Assembly (NCBI GenBank): GCA_903892415.1
Contig: CAITIQ010000314.1
Location: forward strand, 1-33,261
Length of the DNA: 33,261 nt
Direction of reading: 5' to 3'
Source of the DNA: an uncultured delta proteobacterium
GTDB taxonomy: Bacteria; Myxococcota_A; Polyangia; Polyangiales; Polyangiaceae
Below the pieces are notes generated by a model. That model worked only from the letters and a program-made list of their open reading frames with translations. It was not told the DNA's origin and did no database searches. The translations under genes were made by a program, and so were the position numbers. This document shows positions 1-7,335 of this stretch, piece by piece (within the stretch, counting starts at the first letter, position 1; each line of letters starts with the position of its first letter).

Positions 1-2
1 CG

Positions 3-1439
3 CTCGCGCTCGAGGCCGGCGGCCTGCGCTACGAAGCGGAGAGTGGGACCTACGATGGCCCGTTCATCGACCTGCTCCAGGCGCCGCTGATTACGCCGGA
101 GACAGTGATCCTCTATCGGCCCGCCGACCTAGCGGCGACAAGCCTCGGGCTCGATGCTGCGGAGCGGCTGCCCGAGGGTGCAGGCCCCTACGGCTCCCTC
201 TTCTACGTAACCAAGCAGGGCAACACCGAGCGCTTGTTCACCGAGCTGCCGGAGCAGGAGATGGACCACGTCGATGAGGGCATGCGCATCGCGCTCGACG
301 TCGTCGAGCTACTCAAGCATCGCGCAGACTTCTCGGCGTTCGGCGCGTTGGCGAGCTTGGGGTTCCACGCGTCCCCGGCGGAAGCGGCCCTGCGGTGGTT
401 TCGCGCGCAGCCGGAGCTTCGGCTCGTTGACCTGGCCACCTTCTTGCTCGCGCTCGATGCAGATCCATCAACGGCCGAGGTCGCCGAGGTTCCGCCAGCG
501 GTCGAGCGCGATTTCACGATCGGTAAGCAGCTTTACGATCAGCTGGTGCGAGGGGACGCGATGATCGGCATCGTCTCGGACCTGCCCCTCCACCTCGCAC
601 AAATGCTGGGCGCGCTGCGGCGCGCTGCGACGGCCGGTGACGCCCGAGCCTTCGCCGTGCTCGGCGAGTGCTTCTTCGCCGTGCTCGTGCCGATGGGGGC
701 GTTCGACGGGGTATCGCCGGAGGAAGAGAGCGACGCGCCGTTGTTCTCGGAGATCGCAAAGACCATCGAGGACGAAGAGCTCCCTCCCCTCACCTTTGCG
801 CTCCGCTCCTTCTATGAAGCGGCCAAGCGCGGAGACCGTGCCACGCTCGATCGCTTCGCGCAGATAGCCACCAAAGGGCCGGAACGCGCGCAACGCCTCG
901 CGCTCGAGCTGCTCGCTGACCTTCCGCTACCAACCGCCCGTGAAGACTTCGTACGCGGGGTGGTGCACGCCGCGCTCGGTGAGCATCACGAGAGCGCCGC
1001 TGCGCACCTCGCGGCAGCGCGTCGTGGCAACGCGGATGCGGCCTTCCAGCTTTCGGGGATCTTCGCACAAGGGCTGGGCGTCGAGACCGACCCTGCAGCC
1101 TCTCACGCCTGGCTCGAGCGAGCAGCCGACGCCAACCATCGCAGCGCGCTCCACAACCTGGCGGCAGCGTATGCAACAGGCACTGGTTGCGAGAATGACC
1201 CGGCCAAGGCCGCAGAACTCTACGAGTCGGCGGCGATGCTCGGCCACCCGGGCTCAGCCGCGTCGCTCGCCTACATGATCCTGAGCGGCGAGCACGACGC
1301 CCCCGAGGAAGACGCGTGCCACTGGCTGGATAAGGCCGACGAGGGCGGCTTCGACACCGCGGAGATGTTGCGCAGTGCGGGGCTCGAGGATCCGCGCGGT
1401 CGGCCACCACCCCGCCGAAGTCCGTCCACTAACGACTGA
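3..1439 (+). CDS. Sel1-repeat protein, 5' end outside window
   Basis: The reading frame is open from the left edge through to the stop, so the true start lies upstream; the GTG at 105 is probably internal because the 34 codons before it also look coding. The C-terminal 140 or so residues hold two to three Sel1/TPR-like repeats, for example the stretch with AAFQLSGIFAQGLGVETDP and the one with NLAAAYATGTGCENDP, each followed by an A-x-x-W/Y-x-x-x-A-A helix. Sel1 repeats form superhelical scaffolds for protein-protein contacts. The N-terminal part is not recognised. No signal peptide can be judged because the start is missing. The 3' end overlaps by 11 bp with the convergent dioxygenase gene. 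The Sel1 assignment is firm; the cellular role is unknown. Confidence 0.8.
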   Translation, partial: LALEAGGLRYEAESGTYDGPFIDLLQAPLITPETVILYRPADLAATSLGLDAAERLPEGAGPYGSLFYVTKQGNTERLFTELPEQEMDHVDEGMRIALDVVELLKHRADFSAFGALASLGFHASPAEAALRWFRAQPELRLVDLATFLLALDADPSTAEVAEVPPAVERDFTIGKQLYDQLVRGDAMIGIVSDLPLHLAQMLGALRRAATAGDARAFAVLGECFFAVLVPMGAFDGVSPEEESDAPLFSEIAKTIEDEELPPLTFALRSFYEAAKRGDRATLDRFAQIATKGPERAQRLALELLADLPLPTAREDFVRGVVHAALGEHHESAAAHLAAARRGNADAAFQLSGIFAQGLGVETDPAASHAWLERAADANHRSALHNLAAAYATGTGCENDPAKAAELYESAAMLGHPGSAASLAYMILSGEHDAPEEDACHWLDKADEGGFDTAEMLRSAGLEDPRGRPPPRRSPSTND

Positions 1440-2190
1440 CTGCCGAAGGGTCGCGAGCGAGCCGGCGACACGCACCGGCCCCCGGGTAGAAGCGGCCGTT
1501 CGCTCCGGGCGCGGCGTAGCCGTTGATCAGCACGCGGCGCGGCACCGCGGAGTGATTGGGCGCGCTGCCGTGCACGGCCCACGGGCCGAAGAACAGCACA
1601 TCCCCGGCTCGGCCAACCACCTCGACGCAACGTGCTGGGTCGACCGAACCGGCCACCAGCCGACCGCGCGCATCGAAACGAGCGGCTTCGGCCGGTGCGA
1701 ACGCGAGCGGGCCGTTCTCGTGGTTCATGTCGTCGACGAGCAGGATGGTCTGCACGAACGAGCCGCGGCCGTTCACGTCGCGCCAGGTATCTCCGCCTTT
1801 GTCGCGGTGCTGAATGTCTTGGTGCCAATCGAAGGCGACGCCGTCGTTGGGCATCTTGAAGTGCGCCTGACACAAGAGCTGCTCGCACGCTGGCGTGCCC
1901 AAGAGCTCGAGCGCGGGGTCCAAGAGCCGCGGGTCCTCGCTCAGCCGCAAGAGCGCGGCTTCCATCCCGCCGGCCCACACCACCCGTTGCACCACGACCG
2001 GGCCTTGCGCACGCGGATCGATCACGAAGAACGCGCCCGCATGATCGCCGGTCTTGCTGAGCCCTTGCGCCGTGTCGAACAGCCGCTCGAAGGCCGCACG
2101 CACGGCCGCAACTTCGTCGGCCGTAAAGACCTCACGCAGCACAAAGAAGCCGCGTTGATCGAAGTCGCGCCGCTGAGCCTCGCTGAGCAC
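1429..2190 (-). CDS. Phytanoyl-CoA dioxygenase (PhyH) family Fe(II)/2-oxoglutarate oxygenase
   Basis: The protein of about 253 aa begins with the typical PhyH N-terminus (LSEAQRRDFDQRGFFVLREV). It has the iron-binding triad: H-x-D in FDWHQDIQHR (about H123, D125) and the distal His in WAVHGSAPNHS (about H207). An Arg-containing strand (RRVLINGYA) follows, which in this family binds the 2-oxoglutarate carboxylate. The family hydroxylates lipids, CoA esters or secondary metabolites; the substrate cannot be read from sequence. The frame stays open to an ATG at 2325, preceded by a purine-rich AGGGAG, but those 45 extra residues look non-coding. The GTG at 2190, immediately before the conserved region, is therefore preferred. 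The gene is cytoplasmic (no signal) and divergent from the pair starting at 2314. Confidence 0.82.
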   Translation of the reverse strand: MLSEAQRRDFDQRGFFVLREVFTADEVAAVRAAFERLFDTAQGLSKTGDHAGAFFVIDPRAQGPVVVQRVVWAGGMEAALLRLSEDPRLLDPALELLGTPACEQLLCQAHFKMPNDGVAFDWHQDIQHRDKGGDTWRDVNGRGSFVQTILLVDDMNHENGPLAFAPAEAARFDARGRLVAGSVDPARCVEVVGRAGDVLFFGPWAVHGSAPNHSAVPRRVLINGYAAPGANGRFYPGAGACRRLARDPSAVSR

Positions 2191-2313
2191 GACGCGAGTG
2201 TAGCCGGGAGCTGGAAGGTCTCCGAATTTGTGGCACGCACTGCGGAGCCACCCATGAGAGCTGGGGCTGATCCGCCCTACTCGCAGCGTCGGGATTCGTT
2301 GTAGCCTGCTTGT

Positions 2314-2586
2314 GTGCGACCCCATGAGTCGATAGCTCCCTCGGACACCGATCCAAAGGTCCAGGCATTTCTGATCGAGCGCTATCGCGCGATGTCACCC
2401 CTCGAGAAGCTCGAGATTGTTAGGCGCCTGAACCGCTCGCTCATCGCACTATCCGAGGCCGGGGTGCGAAAGCGGCAGCCTGGCATCGAGGAGCGTGAAC
2501 TGCGGCTGCGGGTGGCTTCCCTACGGCTCTCACGCGAGACCATGATCCGCGCCTTCGGCTGGGACCCAGACGCAGCAGGGAGCTAG
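2314..2586 (+). CDS. Small helical protein, partner of nucleotidyltransferase
   Basis: A 90-residue protein predicted to be all helical, with the core SPLEKLEIVRRLNRSLIALS followed by GVRKRQPGIEERELRLR. Small proteins of this type are commonly found directly upstream of DUF6036-like nucleotidyltransferases, and here only three bases separate its stop from the next start. The conserved part begins about residue 17, so the GTG at 2314 could be replaced by the ATG at 2392, but that would cut into the conserved helix. The likely role is as the antitoxin or accessory subunit of the downstream protein; this is inferred from context only. Confidence 0.65.
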   Translation: MRPHESIAPSDTDPKVQAFLIERYRAMSPLEKLEIVRRLNRSLIALSEAGVRKRQPGIEERELRLRVASLRLSRETMIRAFGWDPDAAGS

Positions 2587-2589
2587 ACG

Positions 2590-3168
2590 ATGTCCTTGAG
2601 TGAGCCGTTCGACGTGACGCTGCGACTGGCCGCCGTGTTTGTCGAACTGGAGGTCGAGTATCTGGTTGGTGGGTCGGTGGCTAGCTCCGTTCACGGCGTG
2701 CCGCGGGCTACCAACGACGTCGACTTGGTTGCCCGGTTGGCTGGGCGGCACGTCGACGCATTCGTAGCGGCGTTGCGAGGCGATTTCTACGTCGATGCCG
2801 ACATGATCCACGACGCGATTCGGCGTCGAGCGTCGTTCAACGTCGTACACCTGGCGACGATGCTGAAGGCCGACGTGTTCGTGTTCGATGGTAGCGCTCA
2901 GGCGCAGGCCGAGCTCTCGCGCAAGCAAGCGATCGAGGTCGTCGTGGGCGAGCCCGCCGTTTGGTTCTCGAGCCCAGAGGACATCGTGCTTCAGAAGCTC
3001 GCGTGGTATCGCAAGGGCAACGAGGTCTCTGAGCGGCAATGGACCGATGTGCTCGGCGTGCTCCAGGTGAGCGGCCCACGTTTGGACCTCGCGTATCTCA
3101 ACCACTGGGCCGCTCAGCTTGGCTTGACGTCATTGCTCGAACGGGCGTGGGCGATGACAAAGGCCTGA
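2590..3168 (+). CDS. Nucleotidyltransferase-fold protein (DUF6036/AbiEii-like)
   Basis: The 192-residue protein carries the nucleotidyltransferase signature: a GG-S turn in YLVGGSVASSVHG (G27-S29) followed by TNDVDL (D43, D45), which supplies two metal-binding aspartates. The C-terminal half (SPEDIVLQKLAWYRKGNEVSE) matches the usual helical part of DUF6036-type proteins. In this superfamily, toxins such as AbiEii/MenT transfer nucleotides to tRNA, while other members are of unknown function. A ribosome-binding site (AGGGAG) lies about 8 bases before the ATG, inside the end of the upstream small gene, so the two are probably co-transcribed and translationally coupled. Toxin activity is an inference. 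Confidence 0.75.
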   Translation: MSLSEPFDVTLRLAAVFVELEVEYLVGGSVASSVHGVPRATNDVDLVARLAGRHVDAFVAALRGDFYVDADMIHDAIRRRASFNVVHLATMLKADVFVFDGSAQAQAELSRKQAIEVVVGEPAVWFSSPEDIVLQKLAWYRKGNEVSERQWTDVLGVLQVSGPRLDLAYLNHWAAQLGLTSLLERAWAMTKA

Positions 3169-3210
3169 TCGAAGCCCTGCTCGCGCTGCTCAACGCAGCG
3201 CTCTTTCGCT

Positions 3211-3254
3211 GATTGTAAGGCCCGTCGATACAATCGGATCCGGATCATCCGGAT
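3211..3254. promoter_or_regulatory. Candidate operator: two stacked palindromes
   Basis: In the gap between the nucleotidyltransferase stop and the lipoprotein start there is an interrupted palindrome, GATTGTA-N11-TACAATC (3211-3235). A second one follows almost immediately: ATCCGGAT-C-ATCCGGAT (3238-3254), two copies of an 8-bp self-complementary word one base apart. The AT-rich first arms stand out against the GC-rich background. The layout suggests a transcription-factor operator for the lipoprotein/ferritin operon. The second element could alternatively be part of a terminator for the upstream gene, though no T-run follows. Confidence 0.4.
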
Positions 3255-3336
3255 GGTCCCAACCCCAAACGCGCCGTAAACCGAAGGTGTCCGGACGCCT
3301 TCGCACTTGTTTTGCGTTCGCTCGAAAGGACCCAGC

Positions 3337-3804
3337 ATGAATCGTTCGTCACGTTTTTCGGATGCCACGTCTCCCGAGGTTCGGGCTCTCGCTGCCGCGA
3401 TGCGCGTCGCACTCGGCTTGGGGCTAGTGGTCGCGTGTGGAGGTCGCCTCGCCGAGCCGGAACCGCCCGCGCTCCCACCGTCCACGGGGTCGAACCTTCT
3501 CGCGACCACTCCGCCCACCTCGGCTCCCGGTCCGGTTTCGGAGACCCTGACGTCGTGCGAGGCGCGCCTCGAGGCGGCCTTTCCCAATGGCGGCCCGCCT
3601 TTCTACGTGAACGATGTCCCGCCATCGACCGATCCGGTGTTGGTCGCGTGCTGCCAACAACTCGAGGCGGCCGCATCGGGGCTCGACGCAACCGAAATGC
3701 TGCGAAGCTCGGGCTGCTGCCACGTCGCCTCAACCTCCAACGCGAGCGCGTGTACGCCTTGGGGCCCACCGGTTCCGCCTTCGATGCCCGCGAGGCTCGC
3801 GTGA
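3337..3804 (+). CDS. Small cysteine-containing lipoprotein
   Basis: The ATG at 3337 follows GAAAGGA at suitable spacing and gives a 155-residue protein. After a charged N-terminus, a hydrophobic stretch (MRVALGLGLVVAC) ends in a lipobox cysteine at about residue 34. A Pro/Ser/Thr-rich linker follows, then a small domain with paired cysteines (VACCQQLEAA, SSGCCHVAS). It is probably anchored in the outer membrane. Its stop overlaps the GTG of the ferritin-like gene (GTGA), so the two form one operon. The cysteine-rich domain is not a family I can name; a metal-related role is suggested only by the neighbour. Confidence 0.65.
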   Translation: MNRSSRFSDATSPEVRALAAAMRVALGLGLVVACGGRLAEPEPPALPPSTGSNLLATTPPTSAPGPVSETLTSCEARLEAAFPNGGPPFYVNDVPPSTDPVLVACCQQLEAAASGLDATEMLRSSGCCHVASTSNASACTPWGPPVPPSMPARLA

Positions 3805-4640
3805 GCGACGCCCCAAGCGAGCGCGTGCTCGACCTCTCCACGCCATGCGCGCGGATCGCGGAGACGCTCGGTCTCGAGGTCCCGCCGGAGTTCGCTGCCG
3901 CCACACGTGCCACGTGGCTCGGACGCATGGTGAACGAATACCGCTCGGGCACCGTGTTCGAGCACACCGCAGAAGGCCTGGCTCGTGCGGGCTGCTCGCC
4001 GGAGATCGTCGCCGAGTGCCGCAGCTTCGCCGAAGAAGAGAGGCGTCACGGAGTGTTGTGCGGCGCCGTGGTGGTGCGCGCCGGTGGGCAAGCCCGCATG
4101 GCCATCGAAGCCGACGAGCCTTTCCCCGAGCACGCCGACACCACGCCTCGCGCCGCAGCCGTGCGCAACCTGATCGCCATCTCGTGTTTGGCGGAGACCG
4201 TCGCCGTGGCGCTGATCGGCGACGAACGCGAACGCATGCCCGAAGGGCCGCTGCGAGAGCTGCTCACGGGCATTTGGGCGGACGAGGTCGGGCACGCACG
4301 CTTCGGATGGCGCACCGTCGCCGCACTGCTTCCAACGCTCGACGCGGACGAACGCGAGGCTGTGATCGCCTATCTTCCGGTGGCCTTCGAGCACCTCGAG
4401 CGGCACGAGCTCGCGCACCTTCCCGAAGGAACCCAAGCGTCACCGGAGGGCGAAAAGTACGGTCTCTGCTCGGGCACGGACGCGCGCGAACTCTTCTACG
4501 CCACGGTCGATCGTGCTGTGGTGGCCGGGCTCGAGGCACTCGGCTTGCCCGCCCGCCGCGCCTGGGAAAGTCGGGGTCTCGGCCGGCGAGACGCAGCAAT
4601 GTCCGCGACTCATGGCTCCGCACCTTCGGTGCCACGCTAG
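3801..4640 (+). CDS. Ferritin-like diiron-type protein
   Basis: A protein of about 279 aa starting at a GTG that overlaps the upstream stop by four bases. It has the ligand pattern of a ferritin-like four-helix bundle: an early Glu in the helix around E46/E54, EEERRH (E80-x-x-H83), a third-helix Glu in CLAETVAVALIG (E132) and DEVGHARFGW (E162-x-x-H165). This is the E, ExxH, E, ExxH set that binds two irons or manganese. The last 40 residues look disordered. Family members store or oxidise iron, or act as small oxidases or hydroxylases; which one applies cannot be decided here. No signal peptide is seen. Confidence 0.72.
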   Translation: MSDAPSERVLDLSTPCARIAETLGLEVPPEFAAATRATWLGRMVNEYRSGTVFEHTAEGLARAGCSPEIVAECRSFAEEERRHGVLCGAVVVRAGGQARMAIEADEPFPEHADTTPRAAAVRNLIAISCLAETVAVALIGDERERMPEGPLRELLTGIWADEVGHARFGWRTVAALLPTLDADEREAVIAYLPVAFEHLERHELAHLPEGTQASPEGEKYGLCSGTDARELFYATVDRAVVAGLEALGLPARRAWESRGLGRRDAAMSATHGSAPSVPR

Positions 4641-4818
4641 TGCGCTCACGAAATCGGCAACTGCGCGCCTTCGCCCCCCGAAGTATCCAGAGCCCCATCA
4701 CCACGAGTAGCAGCGCGAAGACCACGGCAATCTTGGTGAAGCCGTAGTTCCGCTCGATGATCGAGAACAGCCCCATCAACACGGGGATGAGCGCCGCCGC
4801 TCGAGCAGCGCCGAAGGT
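4641..4818 (-). pseudogene. Remnant of a membrane-protein gene
   Basis: On the minus strand an open stretch reads as a plausible membrane segment: ALIPVLMGLFSIIERNYGFT, then KIAVVFALLLVVMGLWILRG. It is preceded by an in-frame stop and followed only by arginine-rich sequence that is the antisense of the ferritin-like gene. The hydrophobic 40 residues look like real protein, but both ends are lost. A short genuine membrane peptide starting at the GTG at 4782 cannot be excluded. The family is not recognised. Confidence 0.3.
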
Positions 4819-4897
4819 TCAGGCCGCGAGGGCGACGACGACCTGGAGGAAGGCTGCGCGTCCTGTGCGAGCGGCGCCCTGAACTGCCCGTCGCGCG

Positions 4898-4975
4898 TCA
4901 CGCACTCGCCAGCCGCAAGTCTTTCGAGAAGAGCCCCATGGCGACCAGATCATCGTGAGTGCCCAAACGCGGTCC
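4898..4975 (-). pseudogene. Remnant of ABC exporter C-terminus
   Basis: The minus strand reads GTHDDLVAMGLFSKDLRL followed by a stop. This matches the last turn of ABC-exporter ATPase domains, where G-T-H-x-E/D-L-L precedes the C-terminal helix. Nothing upstream of it is recognisable as an ATPase: the frame continues into the stop of the lipoprotein gene at 5006. With the membrane remnant beside it, the 4641-5005 interval looks like decayed transporter or membrane genes. Confidence 0.3.
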
Positions 4976-5005
4976 GTCGCACTGTCGATTGACCGGCCGA
5001 CGCGC

Positions 5006-5950
5006 TCAGCGCACGACGACGACCTTGTCGAGCAGCTCGGCCAGCTCGGCCATGCTTGGTGCTACCGGCGCGTTGCCGTCGAGCGCGCTGGCCAACGCGG
5101 ACCCGGTCGCGGAATAGACGATCACGGTAAAGCCTCGCTCTCGCCAGCTCTGGTAGACCCGAGTCAAGGGCGCGTTGACCGCGTTCATAGTCCCGCTCCC
5201 CCAGCCCGCAAATGCCACCTTGATGCGCTTGCCCCGGTAGGTGACCGCAATCCGCGGTCCGCGGTCTGCGTCCGTCTCCTGCGTCACCTGCACATCAACG
5301 GCCCCGGCCGCGCGCAGCGCCGACTCCACATCCGCCTGCGTGACAACCGCTGGTAGCTTGCCATTGACCGTCACATCGGGAGCCCTTGCGTCGAACTCGA
5401 GACTGAGTTCGACGCGCGCGCCGCCCAAGTCCAGCAGCCTCGGCTCGAGAGCCGACTTCACGCAATCGACGAGGGTCTTATCGCGGATTGATCCACTGGT
5501 CGACTGCTTCACTTCGACGCGTGTTTGTCCCCGATCGTCGCGCGAGACGACGTCCGCTGTGATCGACAGGTCGCCGGAAGTCGTGGGTGCACGCTCGAGG
5601 GCAACGTCGTTGCACTTGCGGAGGGCTTCGAGCGAGTGCCGATAAACGTCCTTCGCGTCGTCGCCCTTAGACGAGCGCAGCCAAACCATCCCACGGAGCG
5701 GCTCCGGAGGGCGGGACGATGCGAGCATCGCCGAGAGCCCCGTGGCTTGGGCCGGAGGCGGAGCGGGAGCCGCGCTCGCGATCTCTGCTACCGATACCGA
5801 CGTGGCCGAAGTGCTGGCCGACGTGGCCGAAGTGCTGGCCGACGTGGCCGAAGTGCTGGCCGACGTGGCCGGCGACTCGGCGGCGTGGTGCTCCGAGGGC
5901 GCACTGCAGCCCACCGCCAATAACGTCGAGCACATCGCAAATACGCGCAT
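5006..5950 (-). CDS. Lipoprotein with AgmX/PglI-C-terminal-like domain
   Basis: From the ATG at 5950 the protein is about 314 aa and starts MRVFAMCSTLLAVGC with a lipobox cysteine at 15. A TTG start at 5986 would give a longer and also plausible signal peptide. An Ala/Ser/Thr linker made of heptad repeats (ASTSATS) follows. The middle domain (LEALRKCNDVALERAPTTSG ... VDCVKSALEPR) resembles the C-terminal domain seen in myxobacterial AgmX/PglI gliding-related and many TonB-like proteins, with two conserved cysteines. The C-terminal 120 residues form a further unrecognised domain. It is probably an outer-membrane or periplasmic anchor protein; the function is unknown. Confidence 0.65.
   Translation of the reverse strand: MRVFAMCSTLLAVGCSAPSEHHAAESPATSASTSATSASTSATSASTSATSVSVAEIASAAPAPPPAQATGLSAMLASSRPPEPLRGMVWLRSSKGDDAKDVYRHSLEALRKCNDVALERAPTTSGDLSITADVVSRDDRGQTRVEVKQSTSGSIRDKTLVDCVKSALEPRLLDLGGARVELSLEFDARAPDVTVNGKLPAVVTQADVESALRAAGAVDVQVTQETDADRGPRIAVTYRGKRIKVAFAGWGSGTMNAVNAPLTRVYQSWRERGFTVIVYSATGSALASALDGNAPVAPSMAELAELLDKVVVVR
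5799..5870. repeat. 21-bp in-frame tandem repeat, 3.4 copies
   Basis: Three perfect copies of a 21-bp unit (5799-5819, 5820-5840, 5841-5861), starting GACGTGGCCGAAGTG on the plus strand, plus a 9-bp partial copy. It encodes the Ser/Thr/Ala heptads of the lipoprotein linker. Being a multiple of three, copy number can change without breaking the frame. Confidence 0.95.
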
Positions 5951-6145
5951 TGGAGTCACGGTCCCACAGAGCAAACGCGAGAGCAATCCCGCGGCTCGTT
6001 GGTTACGTCGGCTAGAGACACGCGAGACCGAGACGCTTGTCGTCGATGTGGCTCTTTACGTAAGCATAAGCCGCTGACCTCCAGGCGTAGCGAAGTCCGA
6101 GCGCTGAAGCGCGACCGACACAGAAGGCGGCCAATGCGGCTTCGC

Positions 6146-6532
6146 CTAGTGTGGAGCCGATGGATCGCAGAAGGTGACGCTGACGATACCGTACGGTACG
6201 AGCACCTCCTCGGTCGCCGGGAAGGGACCGACGATCACCTCGAGGGTGGCATCACCGATCGGCGGTTGCGGGTAATCGCAGCAACATCCAACTCCCTCCG
6301 CGAAGCCGCGCCTTTCTTCCGTGACTTGCGGAACGAGCCGGTAGCGCGTGATCTTGCCCGAGGCATTGACGGCGAACGACGTCCAGGACGGAACTAGCGT
6401 TAAGAGGGTATCGTCTGGCTCGCCCGCAAAGCGCACAGGGAGCTGGTCTTTGTGCTCGCTGATGAAGGAACAGGCCGCCTCGCGGCTGATCTTTCCCGAC
6501 TTCTGGCCGTGAGCTCCGGCTCGTCGATCTGT
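6146..6532 (-). pseudogene. 5'-truncated secreted-protein fragment
   Basis: The minus-strand frame reads as real protein from about 6500 (GKISREAACSFISEHKD) through DTLLTLVPSWTSFAVNASGK and CCCDYPQPPIGDATLEVIVG to the stop, but no start or signal peptide is found before the in-frame stop at 6533. The only initiator candidate is the GTG at 6436, in the middle of the sensible sequence and without a ribosome-binding site. It is best seen as the 3' part of a lipoprotein-type gene whose 5' end was replaced. The family is not recognised. Confidence 0.45.
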
Positions 6533-7070
6533 TCACGTCGCTGGCGTTGCTGCCCAAGGCGCTGCTAGACGCCGGCCCGCGCGAGCTGGTCCGCAAGCTG
6601 TTGGCGGTGCCGGGCCTCGTCCCGGACCGAACGATCACCGAGATGCTCGACGACAGCACGTGCTCGGAGACGTTCGAGCCGCTCCGGCAACCGAAGGCAA
6701 CGCGCGCTGGCACCGGTCTCGCCGCGCGGACGTCGAGGCCTGCGCCGCTGGTTGCTGTCACGAGCGACGCCGACATCGCACGGAAGCGAGCGCGTGCGCA
6801 CCGCCGCGCAGGCGCTGTCGGATCTGTCGGGAAGCGCTTCACGTCCCGCGTCCGACGCGCAGCTGCGATCGCTGGAGAACTTCCTCGGGAGCGTTTCCGT
6901 CGATCTACGAGCCTACTTCGGCGTGACGGCGAAGCAGGGTTACGGGCTCGCACCGACCGGGACGGAGACGAGCGCGCTCTCGCTGGGCGAGGCGCTGCGC
7001 GAGACGAAGGCGCTCCGGAGGCACGGCGCCGATCCCGGCCTGCTAGAAGATGCGCGTGCCTTCCGGGGTG
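6508..7070 (+). pseudogene. Frameshifted hypothetical gene remnants
   Basis: Two stretches of protein-like sequence lie in different plus-strand frames: one around 6508-6690 (RLVDLFTSLALLPKALLDAG ... DRTITEMLDDSTCSETFEPL) and one around 6815-7070 (LRSLENFLGSVSVDLRAYFG, then ETSALSLGEALRETKALRRH). Between them the frame is lost. They may be parts of one gene broken by indels. No start site, domain or homologue is recognised. The right end runs into the oppositely oriented lipoprotein fragment. Confidence 0.35.
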
Positions 7071-7270
7071 GAACACGAACCGACGCGCTTGTCAGCGGGG
7101 CAAGCCTCCATCTTGAACTCACCGCTGCCCGTGCACAGGCCCTTGATGAAGTCCTCGCCCGCGGCTGCGCCGTCAGCGGGCTTGTCGCCGCAGCCAGCGA
7201 GCGAAGTGGTGACACGCGGCGAGGAGGAAGGGCTCCTACGTACGCAGGCAGGGGTGCGTTCTAGCTCCAC
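7043..7270 (-). pseudogene. Fragment of a small lipoprotein gene
   Basis: The minus strand encodes TTSLAGCGDKPADGAAAGED followed by FIKGLCTGSGEFKMEACPAD and KRVGSCSTPEGTRIF, then a stop. SLAGC looks like a lipobox, but the preceding residues are arginine- and proline-rich instead of a normal hydrophobic signal sequence, so the 5' end appears lost or scrambled. Three regularly spaced cysteines suggest a disulfide-bonded secreted domain. It could still be an intact short gene with a poor signal. Confidence 0.4.
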
Positions 7271-7335
7271 TAGATGCGAACTTTGGCGCCTGACTGCAGG
7301 CGACGGCGAACAGTTCCTCGACTAGGCTGGGAGGC

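Noticed and set aside
1375..2304. 309-residue plus-strand open frame opposite the dioxygenase gene
   Set aside because: It is the reverse complement of conserved PhyH sequence, with His/Arg/Glu-rich composition and no domain.
5799..5870. Regulatory or mobile repeat
   Set aside because: It is an in-frame coding repeat for the lipoprotein linker and needs no other explanation.
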